A stretch of 10,591 nt of DNA from an uncultured Solobacterium sp. (lineage in GTDB: Bacteria; Bacillota_I; Bacilli_A; Erysipelotrichales; Erysipelotrichaceae), in the NCBI GenBank assembly GCA_937895985.1, contig CALBKL010000335.1:1-10591 (forward strand), given 5' to 3'. Made by a program: the position numbers and the translations under genes. Below the pieces are notes generated by a model. It did not search any database, was not told the origin of the DNA, and was given only the letters and a program-made list of their open reading frames with translations. The number at the start of each line of letters is the position of its first letter. The stretch's first letter is position 1. Of the stretch, positions 1 to 7,176 are shown in pieces.

Positions 1-633
1 TATCAATACCATTCCTTTAGAGAATAGTTCTGATCTCTGTAAAACACCTGCACAGAAGAAACAATCATCCTCTAGCATACGTACATTCGGCATTTGAGCA
101 ACCTCAGTTTTCTTACACTTCAAGGTATTCACTCTACCGTATACAAGTGAAGGCTCTTGATTATGTAAGACAATCTCTTTCATTGTTTCAAAACCATAGT
201 GAGCCTTCCATAACTGTAAAATCCAAAGTGGATGAGAAGTTAATACCGCAAGTTCTTCAATCGTATTCCCTTCAGGTTTTTTTAAACCCTGTGCCTGAAC
301 CTTGCGAAGAACGGCATTTACAAACTCCTTCTCCGATTTACCGGCAAGTTCTACCGCCTCAAAGATGACGGCATAGGAAGGAATACTATCCAAAAAGAGT
401 AACTGATACACACTCATATTAAGAAGTGCAGACACTCTTGGTTTAACATGCTTTGTAAATGGACGCCACTGTTCTTCTAATAGTGTTTTATTCCGTATCG
501 TACCATACACAATTTCACTTGCTAGGCCCATCTCTTCTTTCGAGATATTTGCCTTTCTTAATAGTAAAGACGCAAAACCATGTTGACGAAATACACGCTC
601 TAATATATTTAATACTTCCGCTCTTACACTCAT
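1..633 (-). CDS. rsmB: 16S rRNA (cytosine-C5) methyltransferase RsmB, N-terminal part (cut by window edge)
   Basis: The reading frame starts at ATG 633-631 and stays open for 211 codons to the window edge, so only about half of a usual ~430-residue protein is present. RsmB methylates C967 of 16S rRNA with SAM in the cytoplasm. Residues 1 to ~135 match the NusB-like RNA-binding domain that precedes the catalytic domain: GLASEIVYGTIRN near 45-57, the NMSVYQLLFLDSIPSYAVIFEAVELAG stretch at 72-98, and EFVNAVLRKV at ~103-112. The HPLW motif at 134-137 and the linker ending in RVNTLK (~166-171) follow as in the family. The catalytic SAM-binding part and its cysteines lie outside the window. AAGGAG sits 5 bases before the ATG. 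The gene upstream on the same strand is an unrelated methyltransferase rather than the usual fmt or similar partner. The family call is firm. Confidence 0.92.
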   Translation of the reverse strand, partial: MSVRAEVLNILERVFRQHGFASLLLRKANISKEEMGLASEIVYGTIRNKTLLEEQWRPFTKHVKPRVSALLNMSVYQLLFLDSIPSYAVIFEAVELAGKSEKEFVNAVLRKVQAQGLKKPEGNTIEELAVLTSHPLWILQLWKAHYGFETMKEIVLHNQEPSLVYGRVNTLKCKKTEVAQMPNVRMLEDDCFFCAGVLQRSELFSKGMVLI

Positions 634-642
634 AGAAACTCC

Positions 643-729
643 TTAATTTAAATAGACTTTATCAAACGACTTCTGATATAGCAATAGAAGAAGAAAACTT
701 AAATATTCCCAAAGAATGGCAATAATAAG
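643..729 (-). pseudogene. Possible 3' remnant of a membrane-protein gene just before rsmB
   Basis: An open minus-strand stretch of 28 codons without a usual ATG/GTG start, bounded upstream by an in-frame TAA, ends in TAA at 645-643, nine bases before the rsmB ATG and touching its ribosome binding site. The peptide reads LIIAILWEYLSFLLLLLY followed by a polar tail QKSFDKVYLN, which resembles a last membrane helix with its exit. Stop-to-start spacing of this kind is typical within operons. AT-rich DNA easily gives leucine- and isoleucine-rich frames by chance, so it may mean nothing. Confidence 0.2.
656..684 (-). promoter_or_regulatory. Probable promoter for rsmB
   Basis: On the minus strand TTGCTA (684-679) and TAAAGT (661-656) are 17 bases apart. 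A TGn extension (TGA) sits directly before the -10 box. Transcription would start roughly 15-20 bases before the rsmB ATG and include its AAGGAG. The -10 is not consensus, so this is a moderate call. Confidence 0.4.
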
Positions 730-763
730 TTAATCTCATTTAATATCAAATTATACAAACTCG

Positions 764-1381
764 TCACTTTGATAATGAAATGATTCCCGAACAAAATGAA
801 ATACGCTCAAATTGTAGATTTGGAAATTCTTTTATTAAATCAGAAACAACACAATAAAATTCATCATCATCCCATTTATCTAATAGTTCTTCTCTACATT
901 TTTCTAATTGTTCCTGAGTTTCAAACATAACATCTCCAATTAGAATCATTCCATTTTTTTCTAAAAGAGTTAATAATTCATGAAGAAATTTCACTTTTCC
1001 ATCCTCTTTAAGATGATGTATAGAATATGTTGCAACAATAAAATCATATGAACGTTGTTTCAATTGCTTAACAATACCTTTTGTAAAGTCACCCTGATAC
1101 AAATTAGCATTTGGCATTTTATTGGAAGCTAGTTCAATCATCTTTGAAGAAAAATCTTGGCCATAAATATCACATCCATACTGATAAAGTTTCTGTGTTA
1201 ATGTACCTGTTCCAAATCCTATATCAAGAACAGTTGCGTTTGATTTGGATATAACTATGTCATAGATTTTATTAATAATTTGGTTATACCCCACAAAAGG
1301 GTATGTGCTGTCTTCACTTGATAATTTAACCGAAGTTTCATATTCTTCTGCCCACACATCAAATCCTTTATTGTCCAACAT
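764..1381 (-). CDS. Class I SAM-dependent methyltransferase (YrrT-like), substrate unknown
   Basis: A 205-residue cytoplasmic protein with a complete Rossmann-type methyltransferase core. Motif I is VLDIGFGTGT (51-60) for SAM binding, the acidic residue at the end of strand 2 is probably Asp76 in GQDFSS, GDF (97-99) follows, and the YSIHHL stretch (119-124) occupies motif IV. The N-terminus (FDVWAEEYETSV) resembles the FDxWAxxYD start of YrrT-type enzymes. Nothing identifies the acceptor, which could be a small molecule. Start choice is clear: AGGAGG lies 6 bases before ATG 1381-1379. It seems to be its own transcription unit, lying after the rpmF terminator. Base composition differs from its neighbours: 60-base lines starting at 841 and 901 hold 17 and 16 G+C, against 25 at 2041 and 23 at 3601, which hints at acquisition from elsewhere. 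Confidence 0.85.
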   Translation of the reverse strand: MLDNKGFDVWAEEYETSVKLSSEDSTYPFVGYNQIINKIYDIVISKSNATVLDIGFGTGTLTQKLYQYGCDIYGQDFSSKMIELASNKMPNANLYQGDFTKGIVKQLKQRSYDFIVATYSIHHLKEDGKVKFLHELLTLLEKNGMILIGDVMFETQEQLEKCREELLDKWDDDEFYCVVSDLIKEFPNLQFERISFCSGIISLSK

Positions 1382-1422
1382 GAGAATCCTCCTGCGTAAA
1401 AGTAAAACTATTATTTATCCTA

Positions 1423-1451
1423 ATTATATGATTTGTGATGTAAATTAGTAG
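1423..1451 (-). promoter_or_regulatory. Possible promoter for the methyltransferase gene
   Basis: A perfect TATAAT lies on the minus strand at 1428-1423, about 42 bases before the methyltransferase ATG. The -35 position at 17 bases (1451-1446, CTACTA) is poor and there is no TGn extension, so the call rests on the -10 and on the position between the rpmF terminator and the gene. Confidence 0.35.
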
Positions 1452-1474
1452 ATAGTTTATATAAATAATGATAG

Positions 1475-1499
1475 AAAAAAGATGCCAATTTAGCATCTT
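1475..1499 (-). terminator. Intrinsic terminator after rpmF
   Basis: On the minus strand AAGATGC (1499-1493) pairs with GCATCTT (1485-1479) across a 7-base loop. The run of T at 1480-1475 follows directly. It lies 12 bases after the rpmF stop and closes the yceD-rpmF unit. Confidence 0.85.
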
Positions 1500-1510
1500 C
1501 ATTTCCAACC

Positions 1511-1669
1511 TTATTTGGATTCTGTTGTTTCCTTAACGTAAGAACCTTCATGGTGTGGGCGAACGTATTCACCTGCAGCATTCTTTACGAGTGTAGGTAC
1601 ATTTAACTTATAATGTGTTCTTCTCTTGTTCTTTCTCGTCTTGGAATTTCTTCTCTGTTGTACAGCCAT
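1511..1669 (-). CDS. rpmF: 50S ribosomal protein bL32, zinc-free form
   Basis: A 52-residue, very basic protein: MAVQQRRNSKTRKNKRRTHY, then KLNVPTLVKNAAGEYVRPHH and a short acidic tail. The KTRKNKRRTHYKL core is characteristic of bL32, which binds 23S rRNA in the large ribosomal subunit. Zinc-binding bL32 proteins carry two cysteine pairs (CPxCGxxxxxHxxCxxCG). Here the first is replaced by NAAG and the protein has no cysteine at all, so it is a 'C-minus' version that does not need zinc. AGGAGG lies 9 bases before ATG 1669-1667. The gene follows yceD by 16 bases, the standard pairing, and is closed by an intrinsic terminator. Too short for most automatic ORF lists, but unmistakable. Confidence 0.96.
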   Translation of the reverse strand: MAVQQRRNSKTRKNKRRTHYKLNVPTLVKNAAGEYVRPHHEGSYVKETTESK

Positions 1670-1685
1670 TGTCTAGCACCTCCTA

Positions 1686-2189
1686 CTATTCATTTTTGAA
1701 TTGCTTCAGTCCTGCCAGACGCGGATCCAATTGATCTTTCCGGCTTTCCTGATACTCAGCTTCTGTAAATATCTGCCAGCCATCGCCATGCGGATATTCA
1801 CCCTCTACTGCTTCAGTCACTTGAAGTGGTACCTCCAACAGGATAGCATCTATCACTGCAGGCATCAGATCAACGACTTCACTGGTAACGAGGCGTACGC
1901 CATCTTCATCAGTTTCTTCAAAGACATATGTTTCTTGACTATCGACATCTAGAGGAACTTTGATTGGTTCATTTGTGATAGCATCCGGACAAATCATTGT
2001 ACCTGTAATATGCATATCTACATAGAAGCGATCATCCTCATCGTCGATATAACCGTGACCTTCTACATGAACATCTTCAACAGATAAGATACCGGTGTCA
2101 TTTTTCAGTTCATCGTTCTCAATTACTACATCTTCGTCAAAATCTACATTCTGCAAATCACGCAGCAACTCTGTTTTTGTCCACTTCAC
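1686..2189 (-). CDS. yceD: YceD/DUF177 family protein (large-subunit rRNA accumulation protein)
   Basis: A 167-residue acidic protein of the YceD (DUF177; YlbN in Bacillus) family, typically encoded directly before rpmF and linked to 23S rRNA accumulation. Family marks are CPDAITNEPIKVPL (67-80), the hydrophobic stretch DAILLEVPL (114-122) and the closing DPRLAGL (155-161). The single cysteine of the CPDAI motif is present; there is no zinc-binding pair. The start codon is GTG (2189-2187), with AGGAGA 5 bases upstream. It is the first gene of the yceD-rpmF operon and has a near-consensus promoter 31-58 bases in front, leaving a short leader of about 24 bases. The exact molecular activity of this family is not well settled. 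Confidence 0.92.
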   Translation of the reverse strand: MKWTKTELLRDLQNVDFDEDVVIENDELKNDTGILSVEDVHVEGHGYIDDEDDRFYVDMHITGTMICPDAITNEPIKVPLDVDSQETYVFEETDEDGVRLVTSEVVDLMPAVIDAILLEVPLQVTEAVEGEYPHGDGWQIFTEAEYQESRKDQLDPRLAGLKQFKNE

Positions 2190-2219
2190 GGCAGTCTCCT
2201 CGCTCGTTAACGCTTATAA

Positions 2220-2247
2220 ATTATAACAAACCGCACTTCAAAGTCAA
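2220..2247 (-). promoter_or_regulatory. Sigma-A type promoter of yceD-rpmF
   Basis: Minus-strand TTGACT (2247-2242) and TATAAT (2225-2220) are separated by 16 bases, with only one mismatch to the two consensus boxes. The predicted start is near 2213. This is one of the two best promoters in the window, fitting strong expression of a ribosomal protein operon. Confidence 0.8.
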
Positions 2248-2261
2248 TCAAATATCCCCCG

Positions 2262-2280
2262 AAAAACGCTTCCAAAAGCG
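2262..2280 (-). terminator. Short intrinsic terminator after the hydrolase gene
   Basis: On the minus strand CGCTT (2280-2276) pairs with AAGCG (2271-2267) over a TTGG loop, followed by five T (2266-2262). The stem is only 5 pairs but GC-containing, and it lies between the hydrolase stop and the yceD promoter, where a terminator is expected. Confidence 0.5.
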
Positions 2281-2339
2281 AAAAAATGATAGAAGATACC
2301 CTCTTAACCTTTTCTTTCAGAAAATATTTGTTTCAATTT

Positions 2340-3209
2340 TTATTGATGCTGGTTCATAAATTTAATAATCTCTTCAATTACAAGATGATTCTCCTTTTCA
2401 TTGAGAATCTCATGGCGCATTTTCGGGAATGTGATATTTTCGATATTTGCATATCCATTCTTCTGTAATGTCGAAATACTATCAACTAATCCTAACGTTC
2501 CTCCAGTACATGGGTCATCTTCACCGCTGATAAATAGAATTGGTAAAGAAGGATTCTTCGCGGTAAATGGATGATGTAAGTGTGAGACCATTGTAAATAA
2601 GTCACGGTTGCCCGCATCTGTAAATGGCACACCACATAATTCATCGTTCAAGAATTTGTTTACGTTATCTTCGTTATAGGACAACCAATCAACTGGTGTC
2701 TTTGCATTCTTGACAGCCTTACTAAAGGCACCCACACTAAGCGCTGTTAATAGTTTTGTCTTAGCCTTAGGTCCTTTCATCTTGACTAGTAACTGTGCAA
2801 GTTTCTTACCAAAGCCAGCTGCTGGTTGATAATTTGGTGCACCACAAAGAAGCACACCTGCAAAATCATCATTGCGCTCTAGGTATAAGCGTACGATGAT
2901 AGAACCCATAGAATGTCCAAATAAGAAATGTGGAACATCTGGGTATTCTGTATGTAACTTCTTAACCATCGTATCTACTGATTGAATTAATACTTCATCT
3001 CCATTTTGATCTGCGAAGTATCCTAGTTCATCTTTAAATGCATCCCCATGACCTGGTAAGTCATAAATTAGTACCGCTACACCCTGCTTAGATAACTCTC
3101 TTGCAAAGGAAATATAACGGGCATGATGTTCTTGCATACCGTGTACACAGACTAGTGTTGCCCTCACTTCTGTTTCAGGTTTAATGATTTTATAAATTAA
3201 CTCTGTCAT
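2340..3209 (-). CDS. Alpha/beta hydrolase, monoacylglycerol lipase/lysophospholipase type
   Basis: A 289-residue cytoplasmic serine hydrolase with no signal peptide. The oxyanion-hole region is VCVHGMQEHHARY (21-32), followed by YDLPGHGDA (49-57), as in the Hydrolase_4/PldB group. The nucleophile is Ser100 in GHSMG (98-102). The acid is probably Asp232 in SGEDDPC and the base His266 in FPKMRHEIL, so the catalytic triad is complete. Residues ~125-215 form the cap that decides substrate choice; the family acts on monoacylglycerols, lysophospholipids or other small esters, and the substrate here cannot be read from sequence. AAAGGA lies 9 bases before ATG 3209-3207. It is divergent from tmcAL, sits between tmcAL and yceD-rpmF, and appears to be transcribed alone. 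Functional link to its neighbours is not evident. Confidence 0.88.
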   Translation of the reverse strand: MTELIYKIIKPETEVRATLVCVHGMQEHHARYISFARELSKQGVAVLIYDLPGHGDAFKDELGYFADQNGDEVLIQSVDTMVKKLHTEYPDVPHFLFGHSMGSIIVRLYLERNDDFAGVLLCGAPNYQPAAGFGKKLAQLLVKMKGPKAKTKLLTALSVGAFSKAVKNAKTPVDWLSYNEDNVNKFLNDELCGVPFTDAGNRDLFTMVSHLHHPFTAKNPSLPILFISGEDDPCTGGTLGLVDSISTLQKNGYANIENITFPKMRHEILNEKENHLVIEEIIKFMNQHQ

Positions 3210-3276
3210 AAAGAAATATCCTTTCTTGTTTGATTGATTTCATTGTATCATATCAACTGTAAAGGAATTTTGAGAA
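3210..3276. promoter_or_regulatory. Divergent promoter region between the hydrolase gene and tmcAL
   Basis: This 67-base gap must drive both genes. For the hydrolase, the minus strand has an extended -10, TGA-TACAAT (3250-3242), without a good -35. For tmcAL the best plus-strand -10 is TATCAT (3246-3251), with a weak TTCTTG (3223-3228) 17 bases upstream. The two -10 elements overlap almost completely, so the polymerases would compete. The tmcAL ribosome binding site AAGGA is at 3262-3266, 10 bases before its ATG. Confidence 0.45.
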
Positions 3277-4398
3277 ATGAAAGTATGTGGAATCATAGCG
3301 GAGTATAATCCATTCCATAATGGACATCGCTATCAAATCGAACAAGCAAGAAAACTGAGTGGTTGTGATATGGTTATCGCTGTTATGTCTGGTAATTTTG
3401 TACAGCGTGGAGAACCTGCAATTATCGATAAATGGAAACGTGCCAAGGCAGCCATTGAAAATGGTGTAGATCTAGTGATTGAGTTACCTTATTTCTACGC
3501 AACCCAAAGTGCTTCTAAGTTTGCGTATGGTGCAGTGGAACTTTTAAAGATTGCCAAAGTTGACTATATCTCCTTTGGTAGTGAGTGCGCTAATTTAGAA
3601 AACCTACAAGAGATTGCGGATACTTCTCTTAATCCTGATAACTTAAGAGAAAGCATGCAGACAGGGATGTCTTTCCCGCGTGCATATAGTCTTTTAACAG
3701 GTTCCATGGAACCAAATGATATCTTAGCTGTTTCTTATTTAAAGCATCTAAAAGAATCTAATATTCAACCAGTGATTGTACAGCGTACAAGTGGTTATCT
3801 TAGTCCAGAGATATCTGAAAATGCAAGTGCCCTAGCAATTCGAAAGGCACTCAAAAATAGTGAGAGCCTAGCAAGTTCTACACCAATGGAAGAAACACTG
3901 AAAGAAAGTACGCTGGTATATCCTGAACAGTTCTATCCTTACTTGCGAACATACTTATTAACTTCCTCTCGCAAGCAATTAGAAGACCTGTTCTTATTTA
4001 ACGAAGGAATCGAAAATCACCTACGTAAATGTGCTGCAGATAACGATACATATGAAGGCTTCCTAAGGGATGCTACTACATACCGTTATACTAGCAACCG
4101 TATTCGCCGTAGTATCTTACAAGCGATGGTACAGTTAACAAAATACGAAGCACAACGTCTACCATCACTTGACCACTTACGTATTCTTGCCTTCAATGAT
4201 ACTGGCAAGAAATGGCTCCATGACATGCGTAAGGAAGATATGCGTATTTGTAGTAAATTTGCGGATGTACCATTCCCATGGAGAACACTGGAATATCGTA
4301 GTACCCTACTCTATACCAGTGTATTACCAAGTGAAGAAAGAAAACGTCTATTAAAATTAGAAATCAGTGGTGCTCACTATATCCCTTCAGAACATTAG
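3277..4398 (+). CDS. tmcAL: tRNA(Met) cytidine acetate ligase TmcAL (YlbM family)
   Basis: A 373-residue cytoplasmic enzyme of the nucleotidyltransferase fold. TmcAL uses ATP and acetate to make N4-acetylcytidine at the wobble position (C34) of elongator tRNA-Met, which protects decoding accuracy. Visible marks are the N-terminal GIIAEYNPFHNGH (5-17) with the HNGH (HxGH) ATP-binding motif at 14-17, MSGNFVQRGEPA (37-48), DKWKRAKAAIENGVDLVIELP (51-71), QSASKFAYGA (77-86), PNDILAVSYLK (146-156) and NASALAIRKAL (182-192). The protein is slightly shorter than many relatives (about 390-410), with the loss probably at the C-terminus. It is the only plus-strand gene here. Its TAG stop lies inside the stem of its own terminator. 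Neighbourhood with yceD-rpmF is common in Firmicutes and supports the call. Confidence 0.95.
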   Translation: MKVCGIIAEYNPFHNGHRYQIEQARKLSGCDMVIAVMSGNFVQRGEPAIIDKWKRAKAAIENGVDLVIELPYFYATQSASKFAYGAVELLKIAKVDYISFGSECANLENLQEIADTSLNPDNLRESMQTGMSFPRAYSLLTGSMEPNDILAVSYLKHLKESNIQPVIVQRTSGYLSPEISENASALAIRKALKNSESLASSTPMEETLKESTLVYPEQFYPYLRTYLLTSSRKQLEDLFLFNEGIENHLRKCAADNDTYEGFLRDATTYRYTSNRIRRSILQAMVQLTKYEAQRLPSLDHLRILAFNDTGKKWLHDMRKEDMRICSKFADVPFPWRTLEYRSTLLYTSVLPSEERKRLLKLEISGAHYIPSEH

Positions 4399-4418
4399 AC
4401 ACATCTAATGTTCTTTTC
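4390..4418 (+). terminator. Intrinsic terminator of tmcAL, overlapping its stop codon
   Basis: GAACATTAGA (4390-4399) pairs perfectly with TCTAATGTTC (4404-4413) over a CACA loop, followed by TTTTC. The TAG stop codon of tmcAL (4396-4398) is part of the left arm, so the last two sense codons and the stop are in the hairpin. Confidence 0.88.
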
Positions 4419-4423
4419 ATTTG

Positions 4424-4448
4424 AAAAGAAGGCACCAAAGTGCCTTCT
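4424..4448 (-). terminator. Intrinsic terminator after the ABC permease gene
   Basis: A perfect 9-pair stem: minus-strand AGAAGGCAC (4448-4440) pairs with GTGCCTTCT (4435-4427) over a TTTG loop, and the T run starts within the stem's end (4427-4424). It begins 11 bases after the permease stop. Together with the tmcAL terminator it insulates two convergent genes within about 60 bases. Confidence 0.88.
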
Positions 4449-4458
4449 AAAAGATTAA

Positions 4459-7176
4459 CTAAATATTTTCGATACGTAATTCTTCAATCACATTATTTCT
4501 ACGTATCTTTCTTGTTGTATACAACATGGTGATAAACACAACCACAAATACCATAGTGATTGCAAGTAGTACACTGACATAAGGAATAAAGTAATCAACT
4601 TGTACCATTTGATTAATCACGTGATGGATAAAGAATGAAAAGATAAACGATATCGGAAGACCAATCGCTAAGCTTCGACCTCCATAGATCAAACACTCAT
4701 AATTCAGCATTCTTTGGAAACCCTTTTCAGACATACCAACCGATCGTAACATCGCAAACTCTTTTCTTCGAAGAATGATGTTTGTTGAAATGGTATTAAA
4801 TACATTTGCAATCGATATAACGCCAATTAGAAGAATGAATCCATAGGAAAATACATTTATCACTAAGATAAACATGCGGTTATTTTGACGTTCACGGTCA
4901 AAGTCATAGATTCTATCCGCACTCCAACCATTGTCTTTTTGAATCTTTTCAAGTTGTTGAGCAACACTTGCATGATTATCTGTTTGTATACCAATCTCTG
5001 GATTAGATAATCGTTGAATATAGCTCGTATCTGTATTTTCAAATAGTGTCGTCGCCATACTTCTTGGATAGATTAGCTGCATTGTATTACGACTTAATGT
5101 GAACAGATTCTCTTCAATTTGTGCTCCTGCCACAAGTGGAATATCAATATCAATTTCTTCAACTGGATAGAGTTTGGCTTTGCGCATGTCTAAGTTTTCA
5201 TAGCCTCCCATTTCTTCAATATACTCTATCGGATAGAAAAGATAATACTGCTTACCATCTTTAATATATGGCTCATGTAAACTTGTATACCCTTCTATTT
5301 CTTTATATTCGCGAACAAACATTGGTACATTGTTTGCGTCAGTATCTATCACTGAAACATCACGCGTAATAGCCTTGTCTTCTCTAATAAATTGTTGGAT
5401 AACGTGATTGTATAGTAGACCCTTCGGACTAGTTTCATCAAAATAACTGGAGGAATCTATCTTGTTTTGTTTACACAATTTTTCAAATGCACCATCGTCC
5501 ACAAAGACTAGTTCGACATTTACACCTACCGCATCTTTAATACGGCGTAAATACTGTTGGTTCTCTGCAGTCCAGTATTCTGACGCAATGTAATTACGCT
5601 GAATATAGACTTCATCGAAGATTTTCTGGGTTATAGCGATATTTTGAATTTCTGATATGTCCTTAATCATATTAAAACGCTGGGAAACATCTTCTTGTTC
5701 ATCAGTGTATACATTGTACATGACATTCATCTTGTGATCATTACTACTCTGAATCAGTAACATCCTATTTACATACTGTGTTAATGATGCGGCAGAGATA
5801 AATAAAATGACACTTAACGCTAATGAAAGAATCGTTGAACGATACTTACGTTTATTACGTTTGAAATTCTTCGTAGCCATTACTCCAGCAAAACCAAATA
5901 ATTTCTGCGTGAGCTTTGAAGTTTTTACTTCATTAGGCTTAATGATAATTTCATCACTTTGACGAATTGCCTCTATCGCAGATTTATGAATTGCTTTATA
6001 AGCTGGAATATATGCCGCAACAATCGTCGTCACCAGGCATATCAAAACTGCGATAAGAATTGGTAATGGACTAATCACTAAACGCAAACCTATACCAACT
6101 TTGTTTGTGATATTCACGATAAAGTTATTTTGAACCCAAGCAAGTGTGACACCAATTCCAACGCATCCAACAATCACACCCAATACAATACCAATAATAG
6201 CGAGTAGAAATGCTTCAAAAAGAACCATGCGACGAATCTGACGATTGGAAGCACCAATGGACCTCATAATTCCAAACTGACGAATACGTTCACTGATGGA
6301 AATAGAAAATGAATTATAAATTAATGAGATAGAACCATACGCAATAAGTAGTACAAGCACTGTTGTTAAACCAATGAGTACCGAACGTTCCCCACTTGCT
6401 TTAAATGCACCATAAAAACGTAATAAATCCGAATGTGGAACATAGGAATATGAAATTGTTTGACGCATTAAGAATTCCTGCATTTTACTTGGTGACTGAA
6501 TTGTTAAGAATAGTTTCTGACTATCTGTATGAAAACCATTTGTAATGCATGTATAGCCAGGACAAGAAAACTCTTCAATCTCAAATGGTAGACGTTCCAT
6601 AATACCGACAATCGTAAAAGTATGTTTGGTTATATTCTTTAAACTCTCATTTTCCTGGTATGGTGTATTTTCAGAAAGTTGTTCTTTCTCTATAAAACGT
6701 TGTCCTGTTTCTAGAGTAATCGTATCCCCTACTTGATATTTCTCTTTTGCATTTGCGATAAAGTTTTCTGGCAATAGAATTTCATCTTGCTTTTCAGGCA
6801 TACGACCTGAAACTAAATTGATTGGGAATAATGCATGTTCCATATCCCCTAAAGACTGTACAAGAAGATATGGTTTATAATCATTCTCATTAGCAACTTC
6901 TGCCCAACCAAGCGTATATATATTTTCGTATTGTTCAATCTGCTTGTTTGTTTTCGCTTCTTCTAAGCCGTCTTTATTTACATTATTCATGATGACTTGC
7001 CACTCACCTGTTACGGCAATCTCACGATTTTTCAAGAATTGATATCCACTATATGCACCTTCAATCACAGCTGTAAATAACGCCATAGATACAATAATAC
7101 CAATCAAAGTTACAATTGTTCTGGTCTTATTCTTGGAAAGATAACGTTGTGTAAGTTTTGTAAATATACTCATCAT
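4459..7176 (-). CDS. ABC transporter permease, FtsX/MacB fold with two outer domains
   Basis: A 905-residue membrane protein made of two similar halves. Predicted helices are ~20-42, 265-290, 320-345, 370-395, 447-466, 768-795, 828-855 and 865-888, eight in all. Large outer domains span ~43-262 and ~467-765. Each half carries the FtsX coupling region that contacts the ATPase: RIRQFGIMRSIGAS (297-310) and RRKEFAMLRSVGMS (803-816). The family moves lipoproteins, peptides or antimicrobials by an extracellular lever mechanism, and the cargo here is unknown. The layout differs from BceB-type bacitracin permeases, which have ten helices and one outer domain. The first ATG overlaps the ATPase stop by one base (TAATG), showing translational coupling. 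A second ATG at 7173-7171 has a better distance to GAGGTG and may be the real start. A perfect terminator follows. Confidence 0.9.
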   Translation of the reverse strand: MMSIFTKLTQRYLSKNKTRTIVTLIGIIVSMALFTAVIEGAYSGYQFLKNREIAVTGEWQVIMNNVNKDGLEEAKTNKQIEQYENIYTLGWAEVANENDYKPYLLVQSLGDMEHALFPINLVSGRMPEKQDEILLPENFIANAKEKYQVGDTITLETGQRFIEKEQLSENTPYQENESLKNITKHTFTIVGIMERLPFEIEEFSCPGYTCITNGFHTDSQKLFLTIQSPSKMQEFLMRQTISYSYVPHSDLLRFYGAFKASGERSVLIGLTTVLVLLIAYGSISLIYNSFSISISERIRQFGIMRSIGASNRQIRRMVLFEAFLLAIIGIVLGVIVGCVGIGVTLAWVQNNFIVNITNKVGIGLRLVISPLPILIAVLICLVTTIVAAYIPAYKAIHKSAIEAIRQSDEIIIKPNEVKTSKLTQKLFGFAGVMATKNFKRNKRKYRSTILSLALSVILFISAASLTQYVNRMLLIQSSNDHKMNVMYNVYTDEQEDVSQRFNMIKDISEIQNIAITQKIFDEVYIQRNYIASEYWTAENQQYLRRIKDAVGVNVELVFVDDGAFEKLCKQNKIDSSSYFDETSPKGLLYNHVIQQFIREDKAITRDVSVIDTDANNVPMFVREYKEIEGYTSLHEPYIKDGKQYYLFYPIEYIEEMGGYENLDMRKAKLYPVEEIDIDIPLVAGAQIEENLFTLSRNTMQLIYPRSMATTLFENTDTSYIQRLSNPEIGIQTDNHASVAQQLEKIQKDNGWSADRIYDFDRERQNNRMFILVINVFSYGFILLIGVISIANVFNTISTNIILRRKEFAMLRSVGMSEKGFQRMLNYECLIYGGRSLAIGLPISFIFSFFIHHVINQMVQVDYFIPYVSVLLAITMVFVVVFITMLYTTRKIRRNNVIEELRIENI

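Noticed and set aside
147..368. Plus-strand ORF inside rsmB
   Set aside because: It runs antisense through a clearly conserved RsmB frame and has no recognisable product or ribosome binding site.
2311..2326. AT-rich hairpin (TTTTCT / AGAAAA) after the hydrolase stop
   Set aside because: Weak stem with no T run on the minus strand; the CGCTT/AAGCG hairpin further on is the better terminator.
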